Positions 45,898 through 54,609 of a DNA stretch of 64,000 nt are shown here, piece after piece. Source of the DNA: Flavobacterium suaedae (GTDB lineage: Bacteria; Bacteroidota; Bacteroidia; Flavobacteriales; Flavobacteriaceae); the NCBI RefSeq assembly GCF_014642915.1, contig NZ_BMJE01000001.1, positions 186,001 through 250,000 on the forward strand. Direction: 5' to 3'. Below the pieces are notes generated by a model. It was not told the origin of the DNA, did not search any database, and saw nothing but the letters and a program-made list of their open reading frames with translations. Made by a program: the position numbers and the translations under genes. Each line of letters starts with the position of its first letter. Within the stretch, counting starts at the first letter, position 1.

Positions 45898-46809
45898 ATG
45901 AATAAGTTTTTGATCTTAGTTCTATTGTTATTGGCTAATGCAGTATTTTCCCAAGAGGTAATTAAAAAATCATATCAAATAATAGAGCCTAGAAGTATAT
46001 ATTTAAATGGAGGAATGCGTTCTGAATTTGGTGGAAAATCTAGAACTTATATAAAAATAGATTTACCGCCTAATACTGTAGAATGGTATTATAGCTTTTC
46101 AACCTCTACGGGTAAAAGTGGCATTAAAAATCTAAATCTAGCTCTACAACTTTCAAGTTTACTTTTTGATTATAGCGGAATAACATCAAAAATAGCATCA
46201 AAAGTTAAAGTGCCAGAAGGCTCTAGTTCATTAGACGTTTATTTGTGTGATATTGAAAATATAGACTTATTTTATAAGAAAGTAGACAATAATGGTGGTA
46301 TTTACAGATATATAAGAGAAGGAACAGTTGAAAATACTAAGCAAGCTGTTGTTCAAATTAATGATGTTACTACTAACACATGGTATTTGGGGTTGAAAAA
46401 TCCTAGTTCTTTTGATGGAGTTAATGTTTCTATTGAAGTAGTTGCAATTACAGCAGAAATACATAAAACTCCTGAACAAGAAAGAGCAGAGCTATATGGG
46501 GGGATTGGTTGGACTCAATTTGAAAATGGAGATTACCTAAAGTGTATTGAGTATAGTGATAAGGCTAATGCTGAGTATGAATTAGGTTGGGTAACAGCAA
46601 ATAAAGGACTTGCTCAATTGATGCTTGGAAAAGAATCAATAGCAATGGATACGTATGTAAATGCAATAACCCTAATTAAAAAACAACCTTATTCAGAATA
46701 TGTTTTTAAAGAAGTTATAAAAGATATTGATAACGTTTTAATACGCTATCCTAATATAAAAGGAGCAAGAGAAATTAAAAAAATTATAGAGTTGCAACAA
46801 CAATATTAA
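45898..46809 (+). CDS. Secreted protein with C-terminal TPR-like region
   Basis: A 303-aa protein. The signal peptide ends near AVFSQ. Residues about 25-195 form a beta-rich domain (IKIDLPPNTVEWYYSFSTS, SSSLDVYLCDIENIDLFYKK, VVQINDVTTNTWYLGLKNPSS). Residues about 200-300 resemble TPR helices (AELYGGIGWTQFENGDYLKCIEYSDKANAEYELGWVTANKGLAQLMLG). I do not recognise a family. It is preceded by a terminator and convergent with the photolyase gene, with only 2 nt between the stops, so it is a single gene that stands out from the housekeeping context. Confidence 0.7.
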   Translation: MNKFLILVLLLLANAVFSQEVIKKSYQIIEPRSIYLNGGMRSEFGGKSRTYIKIDLPPNTVEWYYSFSTSTGKSGIKNLNLALQLSSLLFDYSGITSKIASKVKVPEGSSSLDVYLCDIENIDLFYKKVDNNGGIYRYIREGTVENTKQAVVQINDVTTNTWYLGLKNPSSFDGVNVSIEVVAITAEIHKTPEQERAELYGGIGWTQFENGDYLKCIEYSDKANAEYELGWVTANKGLAQLMLGKESIAMDTYVNAITLIKKQPYSEYVFKEVIKDIDNVLIRYPNIKGAREIKKIIELQQQY

Positions 46810-46811
46810 CG

Positions 46812-48098
46812 TTAAGAAACAGCCTCTTTGTATACTTTTAATGCCCGTTCGCGGGCTTCTTTATGGTCTACTATAGGGGAGTAATCAGGTTCTTCAAATT
46901 CAGGAACCCATTTTTTTATGTATTGTAAGTCTTTATCAAACTTTTTAACCTGTTCTGTAGGGTTAAAAATCCTGAAATAAGGCGCAGCATCTACACCGCT
47001 ACCTGCAGCCCACTGCCAATTCCCGACATTACTGGATTGTTCGTAGTCAAACAACTTTTCAGCGAAATAGGCTTCGCCCCAGCGCCAGTCTATTAATAAA
47101 TGTTTGCATAAAAAGCTGGCAACTACCATACGTACACGGTTATGCATATACCCTGTTTGGTTAAGCTCGCGCATACCGGCATCTACCATTGGGTAGCCTG
47201 TTTTACCATTACACCACGCTTCAAACTCTTTTTTATTGTTACGCCACTTAATATTATCATACTTTTCACGGAAACTTTTAGTAACCGTATCGGGAAAATG
47301 CCATAATATCTGCATAAAGAACTCCCGCCATATCAACTCAGTTAAAAAAGTATCGTTTTTGCTTTCCAAGGCTTTTTTTACCATTTCACGCACGCTTACA
47401 GCACCAAAACGCAAATACGGGCTAAGGTGAGAAGTTCCGTTTTCCTTGGCAGGGAAATTACGGGTATCTTCATAATCATCAATAAGTGTCGGAGTAACTT
47501 TATAATCTATAGGCTTAAGTTCCGCCTCTTTAAAACCAATATCATCCAAACTTAAGAAAGGGTAGGAGTGTGTTGCCAGTTCAATAAGTTTATTTTCAGG
47601 ATTATGTTGCCTAATGTCGCTGTCTGTAAGTTTTTCTCTCCACTTTTTCATGTAGGGAGTATATACTACATAGGGCTTGCCATCATCTTTAACTACTTCA
47701 TCTTTTTCAAAAATAACCTGGTCTTTATAGGTGTGGAAATAAATACCTTCATCTTCAAGTAACTCTTTTATTTTAGTATCTCTCTTTTTGGCGTAAGGTT
47801 CATAGTCATGGTTTATAAAAACCGCTTTTACATCGTGTTCCTTGATTAGTTTTTTAAAAACCTTTTCCGGTTCATCGTAAAAAACAGCTAAGGAACGCTT
47901 ATGCTTTTTAAGTTCTGTATTTATATCATTTAAAAGACTATGTATAAATGTTATCCTATGGTCGTTTTTAGGTAAATCTTCCAGTATATTTTTGTCGAAA
48001 ATAAATATAGGCAGTACTTCTTCTTCCGAAGTAAGAGCATTGTATAGTCCTGTATTATCTTCTATTCTTAAATCACGCCTAAACCAAAATATATTCAT
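46812..48098 (-). CDS. Deoxyribodipyrimidine photolyase (cryptochrome family)
   Basis: A 428-aa FAD enzyme that repairs pyrimidine dimers with blue light. The N-terminal antenna domain starts MNIFWFRRDLRIEDNTGLY; the C-terminal FAD domain has GYPMVDAGMRELNQTGYMHNRVRMVVASFLCKHLLIDWRWGE-type blocks and NVGNWQWAAGSGVDAAPYFRIFNP. These fit class I CPD photolyases; DASH cryptochromes are longer. It is the second gene after a SRPBCC protein, 5 nt away. Confidence 0.92.
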   Translation of the reverse strand: MNIFWFRRDLRIEDNTGLYNALTSEEEVLPIFIFDKNILEDLPKNDHRITFIHSLLNDINTELKKHKRSLAVFYDEPEKVFKKLIKEHDVKAVFINHDYEPYAKKRDTKIKELLEDEGIYFHTYKDQVIFEKDEVVKDDGKPYVVYTPYMKKWREKLTDSDIRQHNPENKLIELATHSYPFLSLDDIGFKEAELKPIDYKVTPTLIDDYEDTRNFPAKENGTSHLSPYLRFGAVSVREMVKKALESKNDTFLTELIWREFFMQILWHFPDTVTKSFREKYDNIKWRNNKKEFEAWCNGKTGYPMVDAGMRELNQTGYMHNRVRMVVASFLCKHLLIDWRWGEAYFAEKLFDYEQSSNVGNWQWAAGSGVDAAPYFRIFNPTEQVKKFDKDLQYIKKWVPEFEEPDYSPIVDHKEARERALKVYKEAVS

Positions 48099-48103
48099 AG
48101 TAG

Positions 48104-48568
48104 TTATTCCATTTTACCGAATAAAGACTCCAGCTTTTGTTGTCTGTATTCAAATATCTCTTCTAATTTTGGTTTTACCAATAACGGATGAAATAAATCG
48201 CCTAATATTCCCATAGGTAGTTTATAGTGTACAATATCTTCCATTTCTATACCTCCCGGTATTTCTTTAACAAAATGTTTATGATGCCAGAATTTATAAG
48301 GACCAAAGCGTTGTTCATCAACAAAGAATTCTAAATCTTTAACATGAGTAATCTCTGTAACCCATTGCATTTTTAACCCCATTAAAGGTGTTATATGATA
48401 ATGGATAACCTGACCTGCAAACATTTTCCTGTCATCACCCGAAAGTGTTTTAAACCCCATAGAATCAGGAGTTATTACAGCCAGATTTTTAGGGTTTGAT
48501 ATAAAATTCCAAGCTTCTTCTAAGGAAATTGGGAGATTTTGCTTTTTATGAATAGTGTACAGTTTCAT
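48104..48568 (-). CDS. SRPBCC (START-like) family protein
   Basis: A 154-aa protein of the Bet v 1-like fold. LPISLEEAWNFISNPKNLAVITPDSMGFKTLSG, QWVTEITHVKDLEFFVDEQRFGPYKFWHH and VHYKLPMGILGDLFHPLLVKPKLEEIFEYR match the cyclase/dehydrase-like group that often accompanies photolyase genes. It may bind a hydrophobic ligand, possibly a pigment or quinone-like molecule; the role is inferred from context only. Confidence 0.85.
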   Translation of the reverse strand: MKLYTIHKKQNLPISLEEAWNFISNPKNLAVITPDSMGFKTLSGDDRKMFAGQVIHYHITPLMGLKMQWVTEITHVKDLEFFVDEQRFGPYKFWHHKHFVKEIPGGIEMEDIVHYKLPMGILGDLFHPLLVKPKLEEIFEYRQQKLESLFGKME

Positions 48569-48720
48569 TTAAAAATAAAAAGTTATTGTGTGAAATTAAA
48601 AAAATGGCAGAAATTTTGTAGGTTAAAGTGTAATATTTTTTGATACATTTAACAATCGTAAGGGGTTTAATTTTTAATTTAGCGCCATACATTTATTACA
48701 CTTATAACAAAGCAAAATTT

Positions 48721-49575
48721 ATGAAAAAATCACTTATTGCGTTAGTAATGCTAACGGTATCTGCAATTGGTTTCGCACAGGTACAAACACCACAGGCAAG
48801 CCCTAAAGCAGTTGTACAGCAAACTGTAGGGTTAACAGATGTTAAAATTGAGTACCATCGCCCAAGCGCACGCGGCAGAGCTGTATACGGAGAGTTAGTT
48901 CCTTTTGGTCGTGTATGGAGAACAGGAGCGAATGAAAATACAATGATAACATTTTCTGATGATGTAGTTATCGGAGGCAAGTCGCTTGAAGCAGGGAAAT
49001 ATGCATTATACACTCAGCCAAAAGCAGATAGTTGGGATGTTATTTTTTATACTGATACTAATAACTGGGGACTACCTGAAAAATGGGATGATAAGAAGGT
49101 TGCTTTGCGTACCAGTGTTAAACCTGAGTTTTTAAACCGAAATATTGAGACGCTTACCATAGGAATTAATGACTTAAATAATGATTATGCTCATCTTGAA
49201 ATTGCTTGGGAAAAAACAATGATTGCTGTTAAGATAGAGGTGCCTACAAGCGATTTAGCTATGAAGAGTATTGAAGCAGTAATGGATGGTCCTTCTGCAA
49301 GAGATTATTTTGATGCGGCACAATATTACTACCAGTCTAACCTTGATTTAGCTACAGCACTTAAGTGGATGGACACTGCTATTGAAAAAACACCTAAAGG
49401 AAAGGATGTTCCTTTTTATTTCTTAAGACAAAAAGCACTTATTCAAGCTAAAATGGGAGATAAAAAAGGCGATATAGCTACAGCAAAACTTTCACTGGAA
49501 GCTGCTGAAAAAGCTAATAATGCTGATTATGTAAAAATGAATAAAGATTCTATACAGGAATGGAGCAGAAAATAA
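48721..49575 (+). CDS. DUF2911 domain secreted protein
   Basis: A 284-aa protein with a signal peptide (MKKSLIALVMLTVSAIGFAQ) and the DUF2911 core: LTDVKIEYHRPSARGRAVYG, VPFGRVWRTGANENT and AGKYALYTQPKADSWDVIF. It is followed by a helical TPR-like tail (YFDAAQYYYQSNLDLATALKWM). The function of DUF2911 is unknown; it is abundant in Bacteroidota. The upstream part of the frame (from 48640) lacks a plausible start, and the ATG at 48721 fits the signal peptide. Confidence 0.88.
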   Translation: MKKSLIALVMLTVSAIGFAQVQTPQASPKAVVQQTVGLTDVKIEYHRPSARGRAVYGELVPFGRVWRTGANENTMITFSDDVVIGGKSLEAGKYALYTQPKADSWDVIFYTDTNNWGLPEKWDDKKVALRTSVKPEFLNRNIETLTIGINDLNNDYAHLEIAWEKTMIAVKIEVPTSDLAMKSIEAVMDGPSARDYFDAAQYYYQSNLDLATALKWMDTAIEKTPKGKDVPFYFLRQKALIQAKMGDKKGDIATAKLSLEAAEKANNADYVKMNKDSIQEWSRK

Positions 49576-49586
49576 TCTGCAATTAA

Positions 49587-49638
49587 AATTACTCAAATAA
49601 AAAGGCAGCCAAACGGCTGCCTTTTTATTTGAGTAATT
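49587..49638. terminator. Bidirectional terminator with 24-bp perfect stem
   Basis: 49587-49610 and 49615-49638 are exact reverse complements around an aaac loop. It lies between the convergent DUF2911 gene (stop 49575) and the symporter gene (stop 49649). Confidence 0.92.
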
Positions 49639-49648
49639 ATTATGTCTC

Positions 49649-51361
49649 TTATGTTGTTTCAATTACTTCTTCAGTAGGAGAGGTGTTATTATTCATAAAC
49701 ATTTGTATTATAGCTGCTATTACTATAGTTAATACAGCCCCTATAACGTTTAGCCATAAAAAGCTGACAACATCATAATAATATATTACAAATATTGAAA
49801 GTTGACTTATTAAAGCTCCGATGAATATAGCTTGTGCTTTTATAAACTTAATGTAAAATGCTACCAAGAAAATACCCAGTACTGTACCATAGAATATAGA
49901 ACCAATTATGTTTACCAACTGTATAAGATTTTCAAACAATGTACCTATACAAGCAAAAAGTATAGCAACCACACCCCAAAAAATAGTAAAAACTCGGGTA
50001 GCACTAACAAAATGCTTATCTGATTTCTCCCCTTTTACATTTCTTTTATATAAATCTATAGCAGTGGTAGATGCTAAAGCATTTAAACCAGACGCAGAAG
50101 ATGACATGGCTGCGGAGAATATTACTGCTAATAATAGCCCAACAAGTCCTTTAGGTAAAAAGTTTAGAATGAAATACAGAAATACATAATCTTTATCATT
50201 GGTTTCTGCATTTTCATTTACTTCACTAATAAGTGTTTTAGCCTGATCTCTTAAGTCTTTTTCTTTACTGTTTAAAGCTACCAGTCGGTTATGCAGCTCT
50301 TTGTTGTCATAATCTTGGTGTAACTGGTCAGCATACAGCATGCTTATTTCTTTCTTTTCATTTACTACACCTTTAAGTTCTTTTTCAAGATTTTGATATT
50401 CTCCTTTGTACTCAGAACTATTTATAGCTTCAACATTATTAGGGTTAAAGTGTAAAGGTGCTTCGTGAAACTGAAAGAACAAGAAAACCATAACACCTAT
50501 AAGCAATATAAAAAACTGCATAGGCACTTTAAGTATACCATTCATTATAAGCCCCATTTGACTTTCTCTAACTGATTTCCCCGAAAGATAACGCTGTACC
50601 TGAGATTGGTCTGTACCAAAGTAGGAGAGTGCCAGGAAAAAACCACCGGCAATACCACTCCATACCGTATACCGTTTATCAGTATCAAAAGAAAAATCAA
50701 GAATATCCATTTTATCATTAGCTCCGGCAATGTGCAGTACATTATCAAAACTAAGCTCATCAGGTAAGTAACTTAGTATAATAAAGAAGGTAATAAACAT
50801 ACCACTCATTATTACAAACATTTGCTGCTTGTGGGTAACATTTACAGCCCGTGTTCCTCCTGAAACAGTGTAAATTATAACTAATAAACCAATAAGAAAA
50901 TTCATCAGATTAAGGTTCCACCCTAGTAATGATGACATTATAATGGCAGGGGCGTATATAGTAAGCCCTGTACCTAAACCACGCTGTATAAGAAAAAGGA
51001 GAGAGGCGAACGTTCTTGTTTTTATATCAAAACGTTGTTCTAAGAATTCGTATGCGGTAAATACTTTTAGTTTATGGTAAATAGGTATAAACGTAAGGCA
51101 TATAACTACCATTGCCAGTGGTAAACCAAAGTAAAACTGCACGAAGCCCATCCCGTCATGATAGGCTTGCCCGGGTGTAGAAAGAAATGTAATAGCACTG
51201 GCTTGTGTAGCCATTACCGATAACCCTACTGTCCACCAAGGTGTAGTGTTACCTCCTAAAATAAATTCTTCTACATTTTTACTACCTTTTGTTTTTATGG
51301 CACCATACAGCACTATAAAAGTAAGGGTTACTCCCAGAATTATCCAGTCAATTAAGTGCAT
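49649..51361 (-). CDS. Sodium:solute symporter (SSS family)
   Basis: A 570-aa membrane protein of the SSSF/LeuT fold with about 13 helices. Signatures are VGLSVMATQASAITFLSTPGQAY, RRGLGTGLTIY-like IQRGLGTGLTIYAPAI, SYFGTDQSQVQRYLSGKS and SSSASGLNALASTTAIDLYKR. Residues about 299-391 form a hydrophilic, probably coiled-coil insert between two helices (KELKGVVNEKKEISMLYADQ and on). The solute is unknown: sugars, sialic acid-like molecules or amino acids are all possible. It starts 4 nt after a 34-aa membrane protein gene that follows a PIG-L deacetylase gene. Confidence 0.9.
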   Translation of the reverse strand: MHLIDWIILGVTLTFIVLYGAIKTKGSKNVEEFILGGNTTPWWTVGLSVMATQASAITFLSTPGQAYHDGMGFVQFYFGLPLAMVVICLTFIPIYHKLKVFTAYEFLEQRFDIKTRTFASLLFLIQRGLGTGLTIYAPAIIMSSLLGWNLNLMNFLIGLLVIIYTVSGGTRAVNVTHKQQMFVIMSGMFITFFIILSYLPDELSFDNVLHIAGANDKMDILDFSFDTDKRYTVWSGIAGGFFLALSYFGTDQSQVQRYLSGKSVRESQMGLIMNGILKVPMQFFILLIGVMVFLFFQFHEAPLHFNPNNVEAINSSEYKGEYQNLEKELKGVVNEKKEISMLYADQLHQDYDNKELHNRLVALNSKEKDLRDQAKTLISEVNENAETNDKDYVFLYFILNFLPKGLVGLLLAVIFSAAMSSSASGLNALASTTAIDLYKRNVKGEKSDKHFVSATRVFTIFWGVVAILFACIGTLFENLIQLVNIIGSIFYGTVLGIFLVAFYIKFIKAQAIFIGALISQLSIFVIYYYDVVSFLWLNVIGAVLTIVIAAIIQMFMNNNTSPTEEVIETT

Positions 51362-51365
51362 AGGC

Positions 51366-51470
51366 TTATGTGTATATTTCCATTAGTAGATAAAAAACTA
51401 TTATATAAACTAAGTTTAGTAATAGTACTAATGAATAGCTTTTTTTCCAGCGTGAAGGATTTTTTTTCAT
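51366..51470 (-). CDS. 34-aa single-pass membrane protein in the symporter operon
   Basis: A frame of 34 codons starts at the ATG 51468-51470 and ends at TAA (complement of 51366-51368). A basic start (MKKNPSRWKKSYS) precedes one TM helix (LVLLLNLVYIIVFYLLM) and a short tail. It lies exactly between the PIG-L stop (7 nt away) and the symporter start (4 nt away), the spacing expected of a real operon gene. The positive-inside start suggests an N-in topology. It may be a small accessory subunit of the symporter, by analogy with small partner proteins of other SSS carriers (inference). Confidence 0.7.
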   Translation of the reverse strand: MKKNPSRWKKSYSLVLLLNLVYIIVFYLLMEIYT

Positions 51471-51477
51471 AATGCTA

Positions 51478-53979
51478 TTATTTTTTACCTAAGTCTATAA
51501 TATTTGCCATGAGCCTGTATGCCCCTGAAACGCCCTGAGGCAGCTCCCTAAAAAAACTAAGTCCGGTATAAATATAATAACCTTTACCGTAGCGGGCTAT
51601 AAGTAGGGCACCTTTTTTAGGTGTTTCTCCCGTATCGTGCGATGATAATATTGGTTCAAACTCCTCACTCCATTTGTCAGGATAGTATAAACCTTGCTCT
51701 TGTACCCAGCCTTTAAAATCGTTTTCTGTTATTTTGTTTGGTGTGTTTAAAACAGGATGTTTTTTATTAAGGAAGGTAACTTTAGCATCTTCCTCAGTAA
51801 CTCTGTCTCGCGAAATTCTTAATTCATAAGGAGCTAAATCTCGTATTGATAAATGCCCTGTAGTATTATATTGTACCACCATATTACCGCCTTTTTCAAC
51901 AAAATCGAATAACACATCTTGTTTTTGGGCTAAGTTTTCCAAAACATTATAGGCTCGTATTCCTGTAATTACAACATCAAACCCTTCAAGAGTCTCCGCT
52001 GATAATGATTCAGGCGTTAGCAGGGCAACTTCATAACCCATTTGTTCAAGGCTCTTAGGGATATTATCGCCTGCGCCCATTATATAAGCTATTTTACTGT
52101 TCTTAATCTCTAAATCTACTTTGGTGAATTTAGCTATTGCAGATAGTAAGACTTGTTGTTTAGCAATATGTGGGTAATCTATAATTACCTGTTTTTTATC
52201 GTATACATTATTCCCGATAACAGCAACACTTTTTGCAGTAACTTCTGAAGGTTTACTTGGCGGAGTAACTTCAAAATTTACTACTATTTCTTCATCTTTG
52301 TTTGCTATATCAAATGGTATAGTAGCAGGCGATACACTCCATTCCTTTGGTAAATCAAGTTTTACTATACCATTGCAATTGTCTTTTCCTGCTTTTACTT
52401 TTACAAGTACAACTTGTGTACTTTCGTCTTTAAACAGTTGTACATCGTTCATTATTTCTGTGCTTACAGCAGGTGTTATATCAAATGGCTGATATACTTC
52501 TCCCTTTACAGGATCACTGAATTTATGTACAATAGTTCTTTCAAAGGGAATAGTAACACCTTCTATATTTACACTAAACGCTACTTTAAAATTGCGTATT
52601 ATATCAGGTACACCTATTTTTTGTAAATCGTTTACCACATACATACCGGTACCTGCTTTTTCTTCCAGCCAGTATGGAGAAGTATATTCAGCATTTTCAG
52701 GTATTTGTACAGTAGCAATATCATCTTTGTCAATATTATACTCTAAAGGTAATTCCTGCTGAATAACTTTATTTAATGGTAAAACAGTAATAGAATTTAA
52801 GTTAATAGCAGCGTTACTTCGGTTAATAGCTTCCCAGTGTAAAGTAACATTATCGCCCGGTGTTACCGATTGTGTTTCGGCATAGGCTTCAAGATATAAA
52901 CCGCTACAATCAGCAATAATAGCTTTTAGTTCTTTCAGTTTTAATTCTTTCCAGTGGGTATCTTCCAGTTTATTAATTTGTTGGTATACTTTAACTAAAG
53001 CAGGCAGTGATTTAGCAGGATTAGCAAAATCATACTCTTTTATTATTTTGCTAACTGCTTCGCCTATAGGTTTTCCACCTTTAACTCTGTTCCAAGAAGT
53101 ATCAATACCTTCAAAAAGGTTTTGTTTATCGTTAATATCACTACCTTTTGTAAGCTCTAAGTACTCCATATCCTCGCCACGAGCACCGCTTGTACCAAAA
53201 CCTTGCGATTTATGTTTACTACGGCTAAGTGCTGCTATTTCCTGATTTGATTGCCCTAATAACGGATAGTAAAAACCTGTAGAAAGATTAATATATTTAG
53301 ACTTATCAGCTTTTTCGAAGTTTTCTCTGCCTCCGAAAAACCACCATGAGGTATTAAAAAGTACTCTTTCAGGTTGCCATGTAGTTGTATATTGTAACTG
53401 TTCAGTAGCATATTTATCATCATTAGCTAAGTAAAATGCTTCCTGAGTTAACATAGCAGAAGAAGTGTGATGACCATGTGTTGTTCCGGGAGAACGATGG
53501 TCAAAGCGGGTGATAATTACATCAGGTTGAAAATTACGAATAACCCAAACCATATCTTCCAAAACTTCTTTTTTATCCCATATTTGCAGGGTTTCATTCG
53601 GTACTTTTGAATATCCGAAATCATTAGCACGGCTAAAAAATTGTTCACCCCCATCAATTTTACGTGCTTCTATAAGTTCCTGTGTTCTTATAACACCTAA
53701 TAATTCTCTAAGCTCTAAACCAATAAGGTTTTGCCCACCGTCACCACGTGTTAGGGATAAATAGCCTGTACGGGCTTTTACATGGTTTGATAAGAAAGAA
53801 ATTAACCTTGTATTTTCATCATCAGGGTGAGCCGCTATGTATAGTGCTGAACCTAAAAAGTTAAGTTTTTCTATTTTATGATATATTTCTGCTGAGTTTG
53901 GTTTCTCCGGTAAATTGGGTTGTGCCTGAGAAACTGCTGTAACTAACAGTAGAAATAAAGCAATAATATTTTTGTGCAT
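51478..53979 (-). CDS. PIG-L family deacetylase with C-terminal GATase-like domain
   Basis: An 833-aa secreted protein with a signal peptide ending near VSQAQ. The PIG-L/LmbE domain has the zinc motif AHPDDE (residues 50-55) and a later HGHHTSS. A beta-rich middle region (about 340-600) contains Ig-like segments. The C-terminal part (about 620-780) has a Rossmann-like IAYIMGAGDNIPKSLEQMGYE and FDFVEKGGNMVVQY, typical of ThuA/GATase1-like domains. It probably removes acetyl groups from N-acetyl sugars in the periplasm. The symporter downstream could take up the product (inference). Confidence 0.85.
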   Translation of the reverse strand: MHKNIIALFLLLVTAVSQAQPNLPEKPNSAEIYHKIEKLNFLGSALYIAAHPDDENTRLISFLSNHVKARTGYLSLTRGDGGQNLIGLELRELLGVIRTQELIEARKIDGGEQFFSRANDFGYSKVPNETLQIWDKKEVLEDMVWVIRNFQPDVIITRFDHRSPGTTHGHHTSSAMLTQEAFYLANDDKYATEQLQYTTTWQPERVLFNTSWWFFGGRENFEKADKSKYINLSTGFYYPLLGQSNQEIAALSRSKHKSQGFGTSGARGEDMEYLELTKGSDINDKQNLFEGIDTSWNRVKGGKPIGEAVSKIIKEYDFANPAKSLPALVKVYQQINKLEDTHWKELKLKELKAIIADCSGLYLEAYAETQSVTPGDNVTLHWEAINRSNAAINLNSITVLPLNKVIQQELPLEYNIDKDDIATVQIPENAEYTSPYWLEEKAGTGMYVVNDLQKIGVPDIIRNFKVAFSVNIEGVTIPFERTIVHKFSDPVKGEVYQPFDITPAVSTEIMNDVQLFKDESTQVVLVKVKAGKDNCNGIVKLDLPKEWSVSPATIPFDIANKDEEIVVNFEVTPPSKPSEVTAKSVAVIGNNVYDKKQVIIDYPHIAKQQVLLSAIAKFTKVDLEIKNSKIAYIMGAGDNIPKSLEQMGYEVALLTPESLSAETLEGFDVVITGIRAYNVLENLAQKQDVLFDFVEKGGNMVVQYNTTGHLSIRDLAPYELRISRDRVTEEDAKVTFLNKKHPVLNTPNKITENDFKGWVQEQGLYYPDKWSEEFEPILSSHDTGETPKKGALLIARYGKGYYIYTGLSFFRELPQGVSGAYRLMANIIDLGKK

Positions 53980-54021
53980 TGTTTTGTATTGGTTTAATAT
54001 GTATAGAATAGAAGCGTGTTT

Positions 54022-54609
54022 TTAAGACACAAACTTTATAAGTTCGTGGTATACTTTATTTACAGGCATACCTACTACATTATTATAAGAACCTTCCAGC
54101 TTAGCTATAGCTATTAAGCCAATCCATTCCTGTATGCCGTATGCACCTGCTTTGTCGAAAGGTTTATAGTTGTCTAAATAGTGTTTTATTTCCTCTTCGG
54201 TAATATCATGGAACGTTACCCTTGTAGTCTCGTTAAAAGTAACTGATTTCGTACTGCTTTTTAAACAAACCGAGCTAATAACCTCATGTGTTTTCCCTGA
54301 TAGTGAGCTAAGCATAGTATAAGCATCATCATAATCCTTTGGCTTTCCCAGTGCTTCGTGATTGTGCCATACAATAGTATCACTGGTAATCAGTATCTCT
54401 TTATCCTCAAGGGTATCTGCTAATGCATTACTTTTCAGTTCTGCTAAAAAATCAGTTATTTCACACCCTTGCAGGTTTTCAGGATAAATTTCTTCTACTT
54501 CATTAAGGCGTATTTCAAAATCGATATTAAGGTCATTCATAAATTGCCTTCGGCGCGGAGAGCCGGAGGCTAAAATAACCTTATATCCTTGTAATTTTTC
54601 TTTAAGCAT
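54022..54609 (-). CDS. maf: Maf-like nucleotide pyrophosphatase
   Basis: A 195-aa protein with ILASGSPRRRQFM at the N-terminus, the catalytic ITSDTIV and LGKPKDYDDAYTMLSSLSGKTHEV, and DKAGAYGIQE. Maf enzymes hydrolyse non-canonical or canonical dTTP/UTP-type nucleotides and restrain division in some bacteria. The start overlaps the end of the UbiA-like gene by 8 nt. Confidence 0.93.
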   Translation of the reverse strand: MLKEKLQGYKVILASGSPRRRQFMNDLNIDFEIRLNEVEEIYPENLQGCEITDFLAELKSNALADTLEDKEILITSDTIVWHNHEALGKPKDYDDAYTMLSSLSGKTHEVISSVCLKSSTKSVTFNETTRVTFHDITEEEIKHYLDNYKPFDKAGAYGIQEWIGLIAIAKLEGSYNNVVGMPVNKVYHELIKFVS

